Position numbers and translations under genes: made by a program
Shown here: positions 32,960 through 44,905 of the stretch, piece by piece
Numbering within the stretch: the stretch's first letter is position 1
How the letters are laid out: every line of letters begins with the position of its first letter
Notes under the pieces: model-generated
Told to the model about the DNA's origin: nothing
Seen by the model: the letters and a program-made list of their open reading frames with translations, nothing else
Databases searched by the model: none
From: Dolomedes plantarius
Taxonomy: Eukaryota; Arthropoda; Arachnida; Araneae; Dolomedidae
Length of the DNA: 64,000 nucleotides
NCBI GenBank assembly: GCA_907164885.2
Contig: OU015498.1
Coordinates: 129,185,151-129,249,150, forward strand
Direction: 5' to 3'

Positions 32960-34316
32960 CACTGCTGGCCACTGTAAATGCAACACCCTGAAGGAAACAT
33001 GCAAATAACATGAAATTTACAACATGCATTAGCGGAGGTGAGATATGCAAATGATTAGAATTTCAGCGCAGACGCACATCACGCGCGCCTGTGGCGCCAC
33101 TTCAAAGCGCTATTTAAGGTTTGGAAATTTCAACGATTTCAAGTTCGGCAATTGTGTTTTTCTTGTGGTTTTTTTCAAAAAAACGATCAATTATGCCTCG
33201 TCGAAAACAGCGATCATCTTTTAATCAAGTATCCGAGTTCGACAGAGGAAGGATAGTGGCCTACCGAGATTGTGGATTATCTTTCAGGGAAATCGGTAGT
33301 CATGTTGGTCGAAACCAAACAACTGTAATGCGGATATGTGATCGTTGGATGCAGGAGGGTACGACGGACTGGCGTGTTCGATCGCATCCACCTCAGCGCA
33401 CCACTTCACGTGATGACAGGCAAATTGTGCGCATGACAGTGACGGATCGCTCAGTCACATCACGAACCATAGCACAGCGCATGCAGTCTGTAACGCAACA
33501 TCCAGTGTCTGCGCGTACCATTCGACGCCGTTTACAGCAGAGTGGTCTGTCCGCAAGACGTCCATTGCTTTGTCTACCCTTGACGCAGAACCACAGACGT
33601 CTCCTCCGCCAATGGTGCGATGACAGAAGGATGTGGACGGCAGAATGGAATGCAATTGTCTTTACTGACGAGTCACGCTTCTGTCTGCAACACCACGATG
33701 GTCGCATTCGAGTCTGGAGACACCGTGAAAAGAGGATGATGGGGCGCTATTGGATATCACTCTCGCACACCTCTAGTACACATTGCCGGTACTTTAAACA
33801 GCCAGCGCTACATCTCCGAGGTGTTGGAGCCAGTTGTCCTTCCTTACCTTCAGGGCTTGCCCACAGCCATAATTCAACAGGATAATGCGCGACCACACGT
33901 GGCACGCATTGTCCAACGGTTCTTCGTCAATCGCCAGATTGAATTGCTTCCCTGGCCGCCTCGCTTTCCGGATCTTTCGTTGATAGAAAACATGTAGTCC
34001 ATGGTTGCTCTACGATTGACCCAGATTCCATCCCCAGCTGCCACAGCAGATCAACTTTGGCAACGTGTGGAAGCTGCTTGGTCTGCTGTACCCCAAGAAC
34101 TCATCCAAAGTCTCTCTGAATCAATGCCGAGGCGTGTGGCAGCGGTGATCTCCAACAATGGAGGCTACTCTGGCTACTGATTTTGGCAGGAACCACACTT
34201 CACAGAAGTCTGTAAATTTAGTCATTTGATACTTGGTCAACATGTTATCTACAAAATAAATTTTGTTGTGATATCTCTTGTCTTTCTTGGTGTTGCAATT
34301 TAGGTGGCCAGCAGTG
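32960..34316 (+). mobile_element. Tc1-like element (DD34E)
   Basis: 1,357 bp with TIRs beginning CACTGCTGGCCAC at both ends (about 28 bp, a few mismatches), TA at 32958-32959 and 34317-34318. Confidence 0.93.
33193..34180 (+). pseudogene. Tc1-like transposase, small deletion and nonsense
   Basis: The ATG at 33193 opens MPRRKQRSSFNQVSEFDRGR. Two HTH units follow (RDCGLSFREIGSHVGRNQTT and a second around PVSARTIRRRLQQ). The first Asp lies in FTDESRFCL. After HREKRM a short deletion removes a block and shifts the frame. In the restored frame the rest is readable: IIQQDNARPHVAR (second Asp), then PDLSLIENM (Glu, 34 residues away), interrupted by a TAG where Trp is expected (33994-33996). The end is NNGGYSGY and TGA at 34178-34180. 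It is a recent, lightly damaged copy. Confidence 0.88.
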
Positions 34317-34576
34317 TATTATTACTTTAAACGGGAGATTACTTCATTCTTAAAATAATTTATTATGTATACTTTTCAGTTGCAGATATACGTTTAAAAA
34401 AGTAACTGATTTCTGCATGAAAATAAATTTTTGTTAGAAAAATATGCAATCTGTCCTGAGTAATTTTTTTTTAAATATAAAGATACCTCCCCTATTTTTC
34501 AGAGTTCGTTTTCTCTAAAAATTGGTAATACTCATTTCTCATTGAACGACATGAGGGAAGATAAAATCCAGCATAT

Positions 34577-35160
34577 GATATTTAAAATGCATGAAGTTAT
34601 GTAACTTCACTTAAAAAAGCATTAGTACATTAGACTCATAACGAATGATACTAGAATAACATAATTGAGGAATTGTGGTCGTAAGTGCTGCAATATCTTT
34701 GTGAACTTGTGAAGTTTTAAGTCTTTTATTTCAACAGAACTTAATTTAAGCTGGAAATTTAAATTTTATCCTTTTCCTTAGACATGTATAATCAACGCTA
34801 TTTCAGAGCCAGAGAAATAGTGTCATGTATCGTCAACAGTATTTTGTCACATACATGTAGGATATTTAAAATGCATAAAGGTATGTGCCTTCACTTAAAA
34901 GCATTAATACATTAGATATCTAATGAATGATACTGGAATAGCATTAAAGAAGAAATTTGGTCCTAAGTACTGTAATTTCTCTGAGAACTTGCTTGTAAAG
35001 TTTTCAGTCTATTTGAATAAAACTTCATTTGCTCAACAAAACATAATTTTACCTGGATATCTGAATTTTATACATTTCCTTAATCATGAATATTCACCAC
35101 CGCTGCAGATCCAGAGAAACGGCGTCATATGTTTTCAACATTAATTTGTCACATACATGT
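34577..35160 (+). repeat. two-copy tandem duplication, about 290-bp unit
   Basis: Unit 1 (34577-34860) and unit 2 (34861-35160) both open GATATTTAAAATGCAT and close TTTGTCACATACATGTA, with diverged middles. Non-coding. Confidence 0.8.
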
Positions 35161-37677
35161 AATTTAAAAATGAGTTGTTTTCAAACTGTTTAAGAATGTA
35201 AAATGTGATTGTCAATTGACTATACACTTTTGTTTCAAGATCGAGTCTCTTGGACCGTCTTGAAAGCCAGTTTTCAGATTTTAACGTATATTTTTAACGA
35301 GGTGATTGTGGTCGTTATACAGCAACAATTCTGTGAGACGACAAACAAAACGTATACGTTCCAGAGTTTCGTACAAACTCATCTGCATTTCCTTTCAATC
35401 TTTTGTTACACATCATAATTGGTTTCCGTCGTTTCCTGTCTTTGTTAATAAGAAAATAAATTCCACTATGAAAGCGTGTAAGCATATAAAGTGAAATTTA
35501 GCCCAGGAGGATTTCGCTTTGAAATCTGAATTCTCAAGAGAATGTGTTTAGTTTATCGAGTTTTGGACATTATATTAAAAGCTTTTAAGCTAATCAGGAA
35601 ACGTTAAACTGCATTTGATTGTTGAATGTGCTATATAAAGTTTCAATTACGATTCATTTTGAATACTTTATTAAACTGGTAGTATTCCATAAAGAGCCGT
35701 TCTTTCTTTAATAGGAGAAAATGTCGTTACAGTTATTTAGTGGAGTATTTCACTCAGTAATGTATATGCTCCTACAATTTGCTTAGGTAATTTTAGGAAT
35801 GCGTAAGTTTTGCAATTGTGAACGAGATATAAAAAAATCAAAATTCTATTTGACTTTATTTTAAGATCCATATTTACTTTTAGAAATAAAAAATGCAATT
35901 ATGCACTTCATGCAAACAGAAAATTATTTCTTGATGAACATAAAGTAAAATACACACCAACTACAATGTTTGTCAAGTATTTTATCATCATCTTCCTCGT
36001 TGTTTTGGGAAAACAATTTAGGCTTAAAATATAGCTGAAAATGTACGAACAAGAATTGTTGAATATTAGTTCTAATCCATATTTATGGCCTAAGATAATT
36101 AACTTTTTGGTTTTTATTTATTTAATCTTGATTAAAATATCTAAATAGACCTCAAATAGACACGTATATGAAAATAATTCCTCGGTGTTATTTCTTTTTT
36201 TAGACTTTTCGTTTACATGTTGCCACTAATGAAAAAAAAAAATTATAAAAAATTATTCTTTTTTAAGCTAGTATTTTTTAAATATATTTTGGCACATTTA
36301 AATTATTTTTCAAGGTAAAAACAAATATTCATTTTAATATTACGAATTGCAAAGGAATGGATTTTCTCTTGTAATGAATATTCGAAAAACACTTAAGTTT
36401 AAAATATTATTAAGCACTGTTTTTATTTATAAATTCTTTTATATCTTCAAGCTTCTATCGCCTCAAAAATAAAAATATCGGAGGGAATCTAAACTACTTT
36501 TCTCGATTTTTACTTTTCAGAACTTTCTGTAAAATGATAAATCCTTTTCTTAAATCCTTTTAAATTCTTTATTTTGCTATAAAAAACATTCTTGGCTTTA
36601 AAAAAAAAATTGCGAGAATTCAGTTTCAAGTAATGTGAGATTGAATAAAAATGAAATATATATAGGAAACCTTTGACGTATGGAAATGTTTTTAAAACAC
36701 AGGGATCGGCTGAGGACTCGCTTGAATGTATAATGTTTCTCGGGGTTTTCTCTCAACAGTATAAAAGTATACTATTACCCATTTACTAAATAAGTTATCT
36801 TTTATTTTTTCGGCATTCTTTCACCCACTGTGTCGCACGTTTCAACGTTTATTTCCTCCTATTTGTTTCCTAGTAAAAAAAGTAATAGATAATGGCTATG
36901 TTAATATTGTACAAGAAAGTCAAACATTTCAACACCACATGTTTTTTTACGTACCTGGAGAGATGAGACCGTAATGAAGCAATTTTAAATTAATTTGGAA
37001 AGTGTATAGTGGTAAATGTTTCTCTATAAAACACATGTTTTCTTAATTTAATTTTAATTAGAAACTAAAATAGCAGTGGAATAATATTTAAGTTAAAAGC
37101 AGTTAAAATCAGTGGCCTAAAATACAAGGAATATGCAGAGTAATTATTTAAAATTTATATTTAATTTTAAAATATAATATACATTTAATTTTTATTTTGT
37201 TACTTATGACAAATATTATTATTTTTAATTAGTATTCCTTTCCTTACTTTAGATTTTGTATTTTTTATTGTGTTGAAATTTTTAAAATACTAAAGCGAAT
37301 TTTAAATGTCTACAGTTATCCGTATTTGACCAATTAACAATATTTTAAGCTATTTTCCAGCCTTTTTTTAAAGTATTATTCTAATACAGACACGTAAAAA
37401 AAGTGACCATTAAAGTGAAAATTATTATGAAAGATGTATCCTACTGAACCGTTGGATCACGTGATATGTTCCTGCGTGCACACTCCAGAATGTGTGGAGA
37501 GGGGGATAGGAAAAATATTTTCTTTGTATGTAGTTGAGTACCGTTTTTGTAGTATATGTAGAAATGCAGTCACAAATATAAAAGATTAGTTTTAAATCTA
37601 ATATCATAAACAGTGTTTATAGGATTTCCCCTGAGATGTTAGGGTTCCTCGAAACCTTTGGAAAAAAATCGTTTGAG
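35161..37677. other. unannotated AT-rich stretch
   Basis: About 2.5 kb, very AT-rich. I see no coding sequence, no RNA gene and no repeat boundary on either strand. Confidence 0.5.
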
Positions 37678-38398
37678 GTAGGAGGAAGTAGTATTTTCCT
37701 TTCCAATCTTTAACAATGAAGCTTTTACCATCTATGTGTTCTACTTCTCAGCAAAGTCCTGGCGTGTTGTTGCTCTCGAAGTTTTTCTGCACTCATCCTC
37801 AAATAAAATATTTCACTGATAATACCATGAATAGTTTCCAACACAAGTCATGGTCACAGTTACGGAATTTTTACCAATTTTTTTACATCATATAACTCAT
37901 TAAATAAAAAGTAATAAAAGTTGGAGGAAGTAGTATTTACTTTCCAATCTTTAACAATGAAACTTTTAGCATCAAAGCTTTCTACTTCTTAGCCAAGTCA
38001 TGGTGTGTTGTTGCCCTCGAAATCTTTCTGCACTCATCCTCAAATAAAATGTTTCACTGAGAATACGATGAATAGTTTTCAACAAAAGTCATGGTCACAG
38101 TTATGGGATTTTTACCAATTATTTTACATCATATTACTCATTAAATAAAAGATAATAAAAGTAGGAGGAAGTAGTATTTCCTTTCCAATCTTTAACAATG
38201 AAGCTTTTAGAATATATGCTTTCTGCTTCTCACCTAAGTCCCGGTGTGTTGTTGCCCTCGGAAATTTTCTGCACTCATTCTTCAATAAATGTTTCATTGA
38301 GAATGCGATGAATAGTTTTCAACACAAGTCATGGTCACAGTTACGGGAATTTTACAAATTTTTTGACATCATATTACTAATTTAATAAAAAATAATTG
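37678..38398 (+). repeat. three-copy tandem repeat (about 242-bp unit)
   Basis: Units begin at 37678, 37920 and 38161 with GGAGGAAGTAGTATTT and share AATCTTTAACAATGAA, TGTGTTGTTGC, TTTCTGCACTCAT and ACAAGTCATGGTCACAGTTA. Units are near-equal in length and about 90% alike by eye. Non-coding. Confidence 0.9.
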
Positions 38399-38688
38399 TT
38401 AGAATAGTGTCTAAAAGAAAAAAATTACAATGGATTGTATTTTAGCTTCTGAACCTTAGCCGAGCTAGTTTGTTGCTTTAGAGATCAACACAGCAATTGC
38501 GGAGCATTCACATATGTACGTACTGATCACGTCAATATCCGGTGATTGTAGCGCTTGGTTGTATGGAAAATGCAGTAATTGTAACCCTTGTTCTGAATGT
38601 GTAATTTGCTTCGCTTTCAGCGGCCATTTTTCAAGCCCATATTGCGACACACTTTCAATATTGTTATCTAAACAGTTCCGTAACTGAC

Positions 38689-39088
38689 TGACTGACTGAC
38701 TGACTAACAGATAACGCACAGACCAAACCGCTGGACCTAAAGGACTGAAATTTTGCATATCGATTCTTCTTATAGTGTAGGGGTGCACTAAGAAAGAGTT
38801 TTGAAAACTTCTTCTTAGATTTTTTAAAATTAAATTTTTAAGCTGTTTTTGTAACACTTTAAATTAATTTTGCGTCACGGGCATAACAACGAAATAAATT
38901 GACAAAAAAATATTAAAATACAGTAAAAGACAAAATTTAAACCACTAAACTATTTGAGATGGACGTCTTTTAAGAATTTAATTCAAATTAATATTTTTAT
39001 GGATACTAAACGTACAAATTAATTGCATACATTGACCGTTGTATTGAATTTGAATGTACTCCGTAGCGAAGCACGAGTATTCAGCTAG
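38689..39088 (+). mobile_element. non-autonomous Helitron
   Basis: Starts in an ACTG-repeat block (38689-38708) followed by CGCACAGACCAAACCGCTGG and TGAAATTTTGCATATCG, words I know from arthropod Helitrons. The 3' terminus has the hairpin CCGTAGCGAAGCACGA (39061-39076), 12 bases before CTAG (39085-39088), then T. Helitrons end in CTRR and insert between A and T. The true 5' end may lie upstream. Confidence 0.7.
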
Positions 39089-40595
39089 TTTATTATATAA
39101 TCCACTTGTCTTTCTTCCACAACAACATCTATCATCCGTTTGAAGTCTCCCTATTTCCCCTTTTCCCTTCGTACTGTCTGTATTGAGATGACCTCGTTTT
39201 GGGGTCAATATTAATAGCGGTTGTGGGAAACCGATCTCGGTTAGTTATGTCATACGTACAATAGAAAACATTACCGAGAAGAACAGTAATATAGTGTCAT
39301 GCTTAGTACATGCCTTTCATATAAGTTTTACCGAGAGTAAAATTTAAAAGTCTGACAACTTTCTTTAATTCGACTATGAAAACATTAATAAATATGCCCT
39401 TTTGTAAACTGTCACCAAAAGTATTTTCCAAGTTTACTCAGTTGAGAAATGTCAGGAGAATAAATTTTTCCCTTGACCCTTTTGATCATAAGTATCCAGA
39501 AATCAATAAAACTGTTTCAGAGGCCTGTTATTCAAAAAATTGTGTTTAAAAAAACAAAGAACATTATATTTAGTACCATGGAGTTCTTCGCATTTTTTGG
39601 TGAATGTAGGTTCACTTTGGGGCAAACTGATAAGATTAAAGACATTTTATAAATCGTCGGAAAACGCATTAACCCTACATTTGTCATTTTTTTCGGAATA
39701 CTTCAAAAGTCATAAAACATCCTGATGTCCATGTTGGCACATTTATGATCAAGTGTCTAAAGGTGCCCTTAGACTTACAAGAAATCATCAAGCGAAAAGT
39801 CTGCAGTATTTCCTTGAGGACTTCCTTAACTGAACCTTCGCGCGCACACGTGCAATACAAGCGCGTGCACGTGGAATGTTTTCCAATCAGGTTTTCAGAC
39901 TGTACAGTCGCCACCGGTCTCAAGGATAACGACGGAGATATTCTCAAGGTCTGAACTGCGAAGTCAAAACCTCAAATGATTTCCTCTACGTGTGTGGGTA
40001 TACCTTTAAAGTCACACAAAAAAATTTCCTGTTAGCGCGCGTTGCCTCTATGACAACACGATGTCAGTTCTTGAGTGCCCTCCGAACAGTTTAAACAGTA
40101 TAAATTATTTTCGCTTTTCTCATATTTTTTTATGATCACACCAATATATCAGTCTCTGTAGCTACAGGGAAACAGGACGGAGACAGGTAAACAAGATGTG
40201 CAAGGAAGTAAAACTCACGGAGTTTCTACGAGTGAACATTAGAGTGAAGATGCAATAATCTCATTGGACGTTACCAGATGGGTAATACATCGCTCAATGT
40301 TTTTTTCTGAAGTAACCTGAAACAGATGTAGCAGTATGCTAGGAATCGAAGAGGCGAAAAGTGAATATAATAACGGAAATCTCCAGTGATTGCCTAGTAA
40401 CAACCACATCCTGGGATATCGTCCATGACATGAAACATAGCTGATAAGAAAAAAAAGGTAGGGGTTAGTTTTTTCCCTTCCCAATAACGCTAAAAATGTT
40501 CTCGTTTATGTGAATTCGTTGCCGTTATAAGTTAATTATTGAGAAATGTCGCACAAAATGAAAAATGCCAGATATTTTTGAATAAGTATATATAT
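39089..40595. other. unannotated stretch
   Basis: About 1.5 kb with no gene recognised. A GC-rich patch near 39838-39872 alternates GCGCGC/CACGTG palindromes (CGCGCGCACACGTGC, GCGCGTGCACGTGG) and may be part of an unidentified repeat. Confidence 0.45.
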
Positions 40596-42887
40596 ATTCA
40601 TCTTCAATAAAATTTGGTCTTCGGGATATCTGCCCTCCTACTGGTGTAAATCTACAGTTATTCCAATTTACAAAAAAAAGGATCCAGGGCAGTCCAGAGT
40701 TACAGGCCGATCTCTCTGACAAGTATATTATGTAAGACCTTTGAAAGAATCATTATCAATAGATTGAACTGGTTTATGGAGACTAGAGGCATTCTTGAGG
40801 AGGAGCAGGCTGGATTTCGAAGATTCAGATCCACCTACCATCATGTTGCCCTTCTTAGTCAGTCCATTAAGGACGCTTTCGACAATAGACACATTCTACC
40901 TGCTGTCTTTGTGGATTTCAAATCGGCTTATGATCTGGTATGGAGAGAAAATCTTCTTCTGAAGCTCTCTGATATGGGTGTTCATTCGAATATGTTAAAT
41001 TGGCTCCGTGGTCTTCTAAATAACCGTATTTGTAGGGTTCGGTATAACAACTGCTACTCGAAGTTTAGATCCCTAAAGACTGGTCTGCCACAGGGTGCGG
41101 TGTCTAGCTGCACTCCGTTTAATATTTACATTGATGATCTAATTAGCAAACTGAAGTCTATTGATGGTATTAAATGCTTGCTGTTTGCCGATGACCTAGT
41201 TGCTTGGACCGATTCTCCTAAGTCTGTTGCGAAACAGTCCATTGAACCCACATTAAATAAAGCTATGCTCATTTTGGAGAGCTGGTCAGAGGAAAACAAT
41301 ATGACAGTTAATTTGGACAAGACTTTTGTGCAATCTTTTTCTCTTACCCATCAACCCTTCCATCCACAGATATTTTATAAAGGCCATATTATCCCGATGT
41401 CAGAAAAGTTTAAACATCTGGGTGTAACCTTCGACAGAAAAACTCTCCTGGAACTCACATATTGAGGACGTCACTACTCGGGCTTCGAAGAGACTGTCAC
41501 TCTTGAAGATCGAAATGGGGTTGCTCTAGATCTACCTTAAATCAAACCTATAAGGCTTATGTTCTGCCTATCCTGACCTACTGCTTTAAACCGCTGGTTT
41601 CTGCTTCTGAGAAGGTAATTGATTCTCTTGAAAAACTTCAAAATCAGGCCTTGCGTCTTATTACTGGCGCGGTGAAATCCACCCCAATTGACTATTTGTT
41701 GTTGTGTTCAAATAACAGGCCTCTCAGTGCAATTATTAAGGAACGTGCCCTGTTGTTATGGGAGAAAATAGTAAGAACTCCCGGTTGCATGTCCATGTGG
41801 GATCATGTCTCTACTGTGACCGAGCGTAATTTAAAGACCCAGAGAGGCTTTGTACAGGGGATTACTGCACTTATTTCTCACCTAAACATCGATTTTGGAG
41901 CTCAAAATGTTTTATTACCTCGTAACCCCATCGAAGCCAAGACCTTTGATATCCGTCTTGTCTTGAGCCTAAGTGTGTTAAAAGCGGAGGACAGTGATAA
42001 AATCCTAAGATCAGTGGCATACGAAACTATAAATACCCTCTACCTCGTTCCACATTGGCTCAGGGTCTATACGGATGTCTCTAGAACAAGTGATTGTGTA
42101 AACGTTGGAGCCGGTGTTCATTGTGAGCTGTTCTCATTCTACTCTCCTGTTGGTACTCATGTGTCAGCTTTTGATGGGGAAATCTCAGCTATCCGTTTGG
42201 CTCTTATCCAGCTTCAGAGCCGATTAGAGCGTTTCTCAAGAGTGGTGATTCTCTCAGATTCAAGAGCGGCTCTTCAGGCTATTGAATCCCCATGTTTCTC
42301 TCGATCCAAAGATATTAATGACTGTGTTAACCTTATGGAACGGTTGTCGAACCATAATAAAACAATTGTCTTACAGTGGATCCCGGCCCACTGCGGAATC
42401 GAGGGGAACGAGGTTGCTGACTTCCTAGCGAAAAAGGGGGCTTCTGTTTTACAGTTAAACAACCAGGACTTGGCCTACCATTCCTTCAAGACAATTGTCA
42501 AAAAGACCCTCAGGTGTTCCTTCTCACAGGTTGTTGCTGCTAGAAGCGATCACAAGCCCTGGTATGTCCATGTCCATGATATCCCTGAGTAGCCTAGAGG
42601 TAAATCTGTGGCAATGCTACGGTTTTTTCTGGCCATGATTGCCTTTGCAAGCACCTCCACAGAATTAACTTGGCTCCCGACCCTATTTGTCTCCTGTGTA
42701 ACAACCAGGAAGTAATGGACATGCTTCACCTTGCTTCTTGCCCTGCTCTACCTTCCGTTTCTTTATGGGAGTGCTATTGGATTGCCAGACATAAGTTGAT
42801 GGATTAACGGATGTCATTTTTCTATCTTCTTCTTGTAATTTTGTCTTTTTGATATCTGTTGTCCTCTAATACTTGTCATTGGAAATT

Positions 42888-42890
<3 letters not shown>
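40596..42890 (+). mobile_element. 5'-truncated non-LTR retrotransposon (RT + RNase H)
   Basis: Retains the RT, connecting region, RNase H and a terminal Cys-rich motif, then ends in (TA)n (42891-42974). The endonuclease and ORF1 are missing, so it is 5'-truncated, as is common for target-primed insertions. An RNase H after the RT points to the I/LOA/R1 side of the non-LTR tree. Confidence 0.85.
40640..42810 (+). pseudogene. non-LTR polyprotein: RT, RNase H and zinc motif
   Basis: The RT begins near 40640 (KSTVIPIYKKK), shifts frame near 40680, then reads on: VFVDFKSAYD (motif A), KTGLPQGAVSS (motif B), LLFADDLVAW (motif C, FADD in place of the usual YADD). Lesions near 41450-41530 separate it from the thumb (LEKLQNQALRLITGAV). 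The RNase H (about 42065-42450) keeps every catalytic residue: YTDVS, GEISAIRLAL, LSDSRAA, WIPAHCG, NEVADFLAK. After a stop at 42590-42592 a CLLC...H...C motif continues in another frame. Four or five lesions make it inactive. Confidence 0.85.

Positions 42891-42974
<84 letters not shown>
42891..42974. repeat. (TA)n microsatellite
   Basis: About 84 bp of TA dinucleotides at the 3' end of the non-LTR element. Confidence 0.95.
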
Positions 42975-42977
<3 letters not shown>

Positions 42978-43294
42978 TGTTCATCTCACATCAAAATTTA
43001 AATTCCACAAATACCAACTATATTATCCAACCCTGCAAATCACCCATTTCATTTAATATATTTTCCCTTAATAATCGCTCAAATAATGCTTTTGAAATTC
43101 TTATGGCTGCATTTATAAAAGTTTTATTTTAACACGTAAGATCATTTTCGAAAAAGAATTGCAGTAGCTTAAAAATTCCGCATACATCAAGGGCTTTTTT
43201 TTAACCTTTTAGGTTATGCAATGTGGATTTTAAATGTTATTTCCATTTTTATGTAGCAGTTTTTTTTCTCTGAACCAACCTTTTTTTAATTCAT
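42975..43294. other. unannotated AT-rich stretch
   Basis: No feature recognised. Confidence 0.5.
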
Positions 43295-44238
43295 TTATTA
43301 AATGCATTTCCAGACAAAATTCTCAGTACTTTTCGGAATTGTTTGTAATTATTCAAAAATATTGATAAACTAAATTGAAACAGACACACACACATACATG
43401 TACAAGACGTCCCAATAAGAGCGCCAGAATTAGTTTTTGAATTAAACACATTATTTATTTTAAAAGTGAAAAGATTTTTAGTCCATTGCAAAGTACAAAT
43501 GTTCCGATTATGTATGGAATAAAATGTCAGACAAATGCGCACCACGGCTCTCATTGCAAAATTTTGCTGTTTCGATGAATTTTAAGATAACGTCATTGCA
43601 TAACGCCGGATTTAAATTTCACGCCATTTTTTTTCTCAAGTTGGCAGTTCTAAAAATTTAAACTGTTTCATCTGTCATCCTTGCGATTAGTAAATATTAA
43701 ACGCTACGCGAAAGAACAACGTGTTCTTATTGTTAACTCTCGTTATAAAAATAGAAAAGATTTGCTGAAAGAGTTTGAAATCTTCGTGGAATTTTTTGTC
43801 GAAAAAATGGTACAAATCAGTCATTTGTCTGACATTTTACTCCATACATAACAGGAACATTTGTACTTTGCAATGAAATAAAAATATTATCACTTTTCAA
43901 ATAAATAATATGTTTAAAGGGGTCCGGGGCACATTTTGAAAATTTTTTTATTTATTGAGTTAAAATTTTGAAATTTTTTGTGAAGGTTAACCATATAATT
44001 TGTAAACAAAATCACATCATAAAACTTCTCATAAAGTTTTTAAAAAATTTTAAAATTTAAAATTTTTAAGAAAAGTGGGGTAATTTAAGATCCTTATAAC
44101 TCAAAATATTATTTGTCTAATTTAAAAATTTTTTCATTTAATTAAACATATATATATTGTGATTCAGCATTTTCAAAAATATTAATTTAAAAAAAAATTA
44201 AAAATATTTATATTAAAAATTTCAAAAAGCATTATGTA

Positions 44239-44905
44239 ACTTATTTTTAAAAATCATATTTTCAAAAGTAAATATTTTTTTCAAATTTGCTGAATCACAA
44301 TTAAAGTAAAATAATTGAAAAAGATATGTTCCAAGTTTGAACCATTTATCTTTAACGGTTCTTGACTTATAACAATTTAAAGACGAGAAATCGTGAAAAA
44401 ACCCATCATGGAGAAAAACGCATTTAAATGTTTAAACATTGATTGGCTAATAATAAAATGTTTAAATAGCTTTTAAAAGCTTCCAGGTGAGTAAGAAACC
44501 CCTTTTTATAGCTTAAACTTCTGATTAAGTTTAATTTTTGCCATTTCCACTCTCTTTCGGAACTGTTTAAATGTCTCTGTTGATTTAAACTTATTTTTAA
44601 AAAATCATATTTTCAAAAGTAAATATTTTTTTCAAATTTGCTGAATCACAATCAAAGTAAAATAATTGTAAAAGATATGTTACAAGTTTGAACCATTTAT
44701 CTTTAACGGTTATTGACTTATAACAATTTAAAGACGAGAAATCGTGAAAAAACCCATCATGGAGAAAAACGCATTTAATTGTTTAAACATTGATTGGCTA
44801 ATAATAAAATGTTTAAATAGCTTTTAAAAGCTTCCAGGTGAGTAAGAAACTCCTTCTTGTACCTTAAACTTCTGATTAAGTTTAATTTTTGCCATTTCCA
44901 CTCTC
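44239..44905 (+). repeat. direct duplication, about 350-bp period, inside the Kolobok-like element
   Basis: 44239-44557 and 44589-44905 are near-identical (both with TTTAACGGTT, AAAACCCATCATGGAGAAAA and AAGCTTCCAGGTGAGTAAGA). The second copy contains the last codons of the transposase gene, so the first copy repeats its 3' end. Confidence 0.85.

Noticed and set aside
39838..39872. GC/CACGTG palindromic patch as a regulatory element
   Set aside because: No neighbouring gene and no second copy seen; could be part of an unknown repeat.
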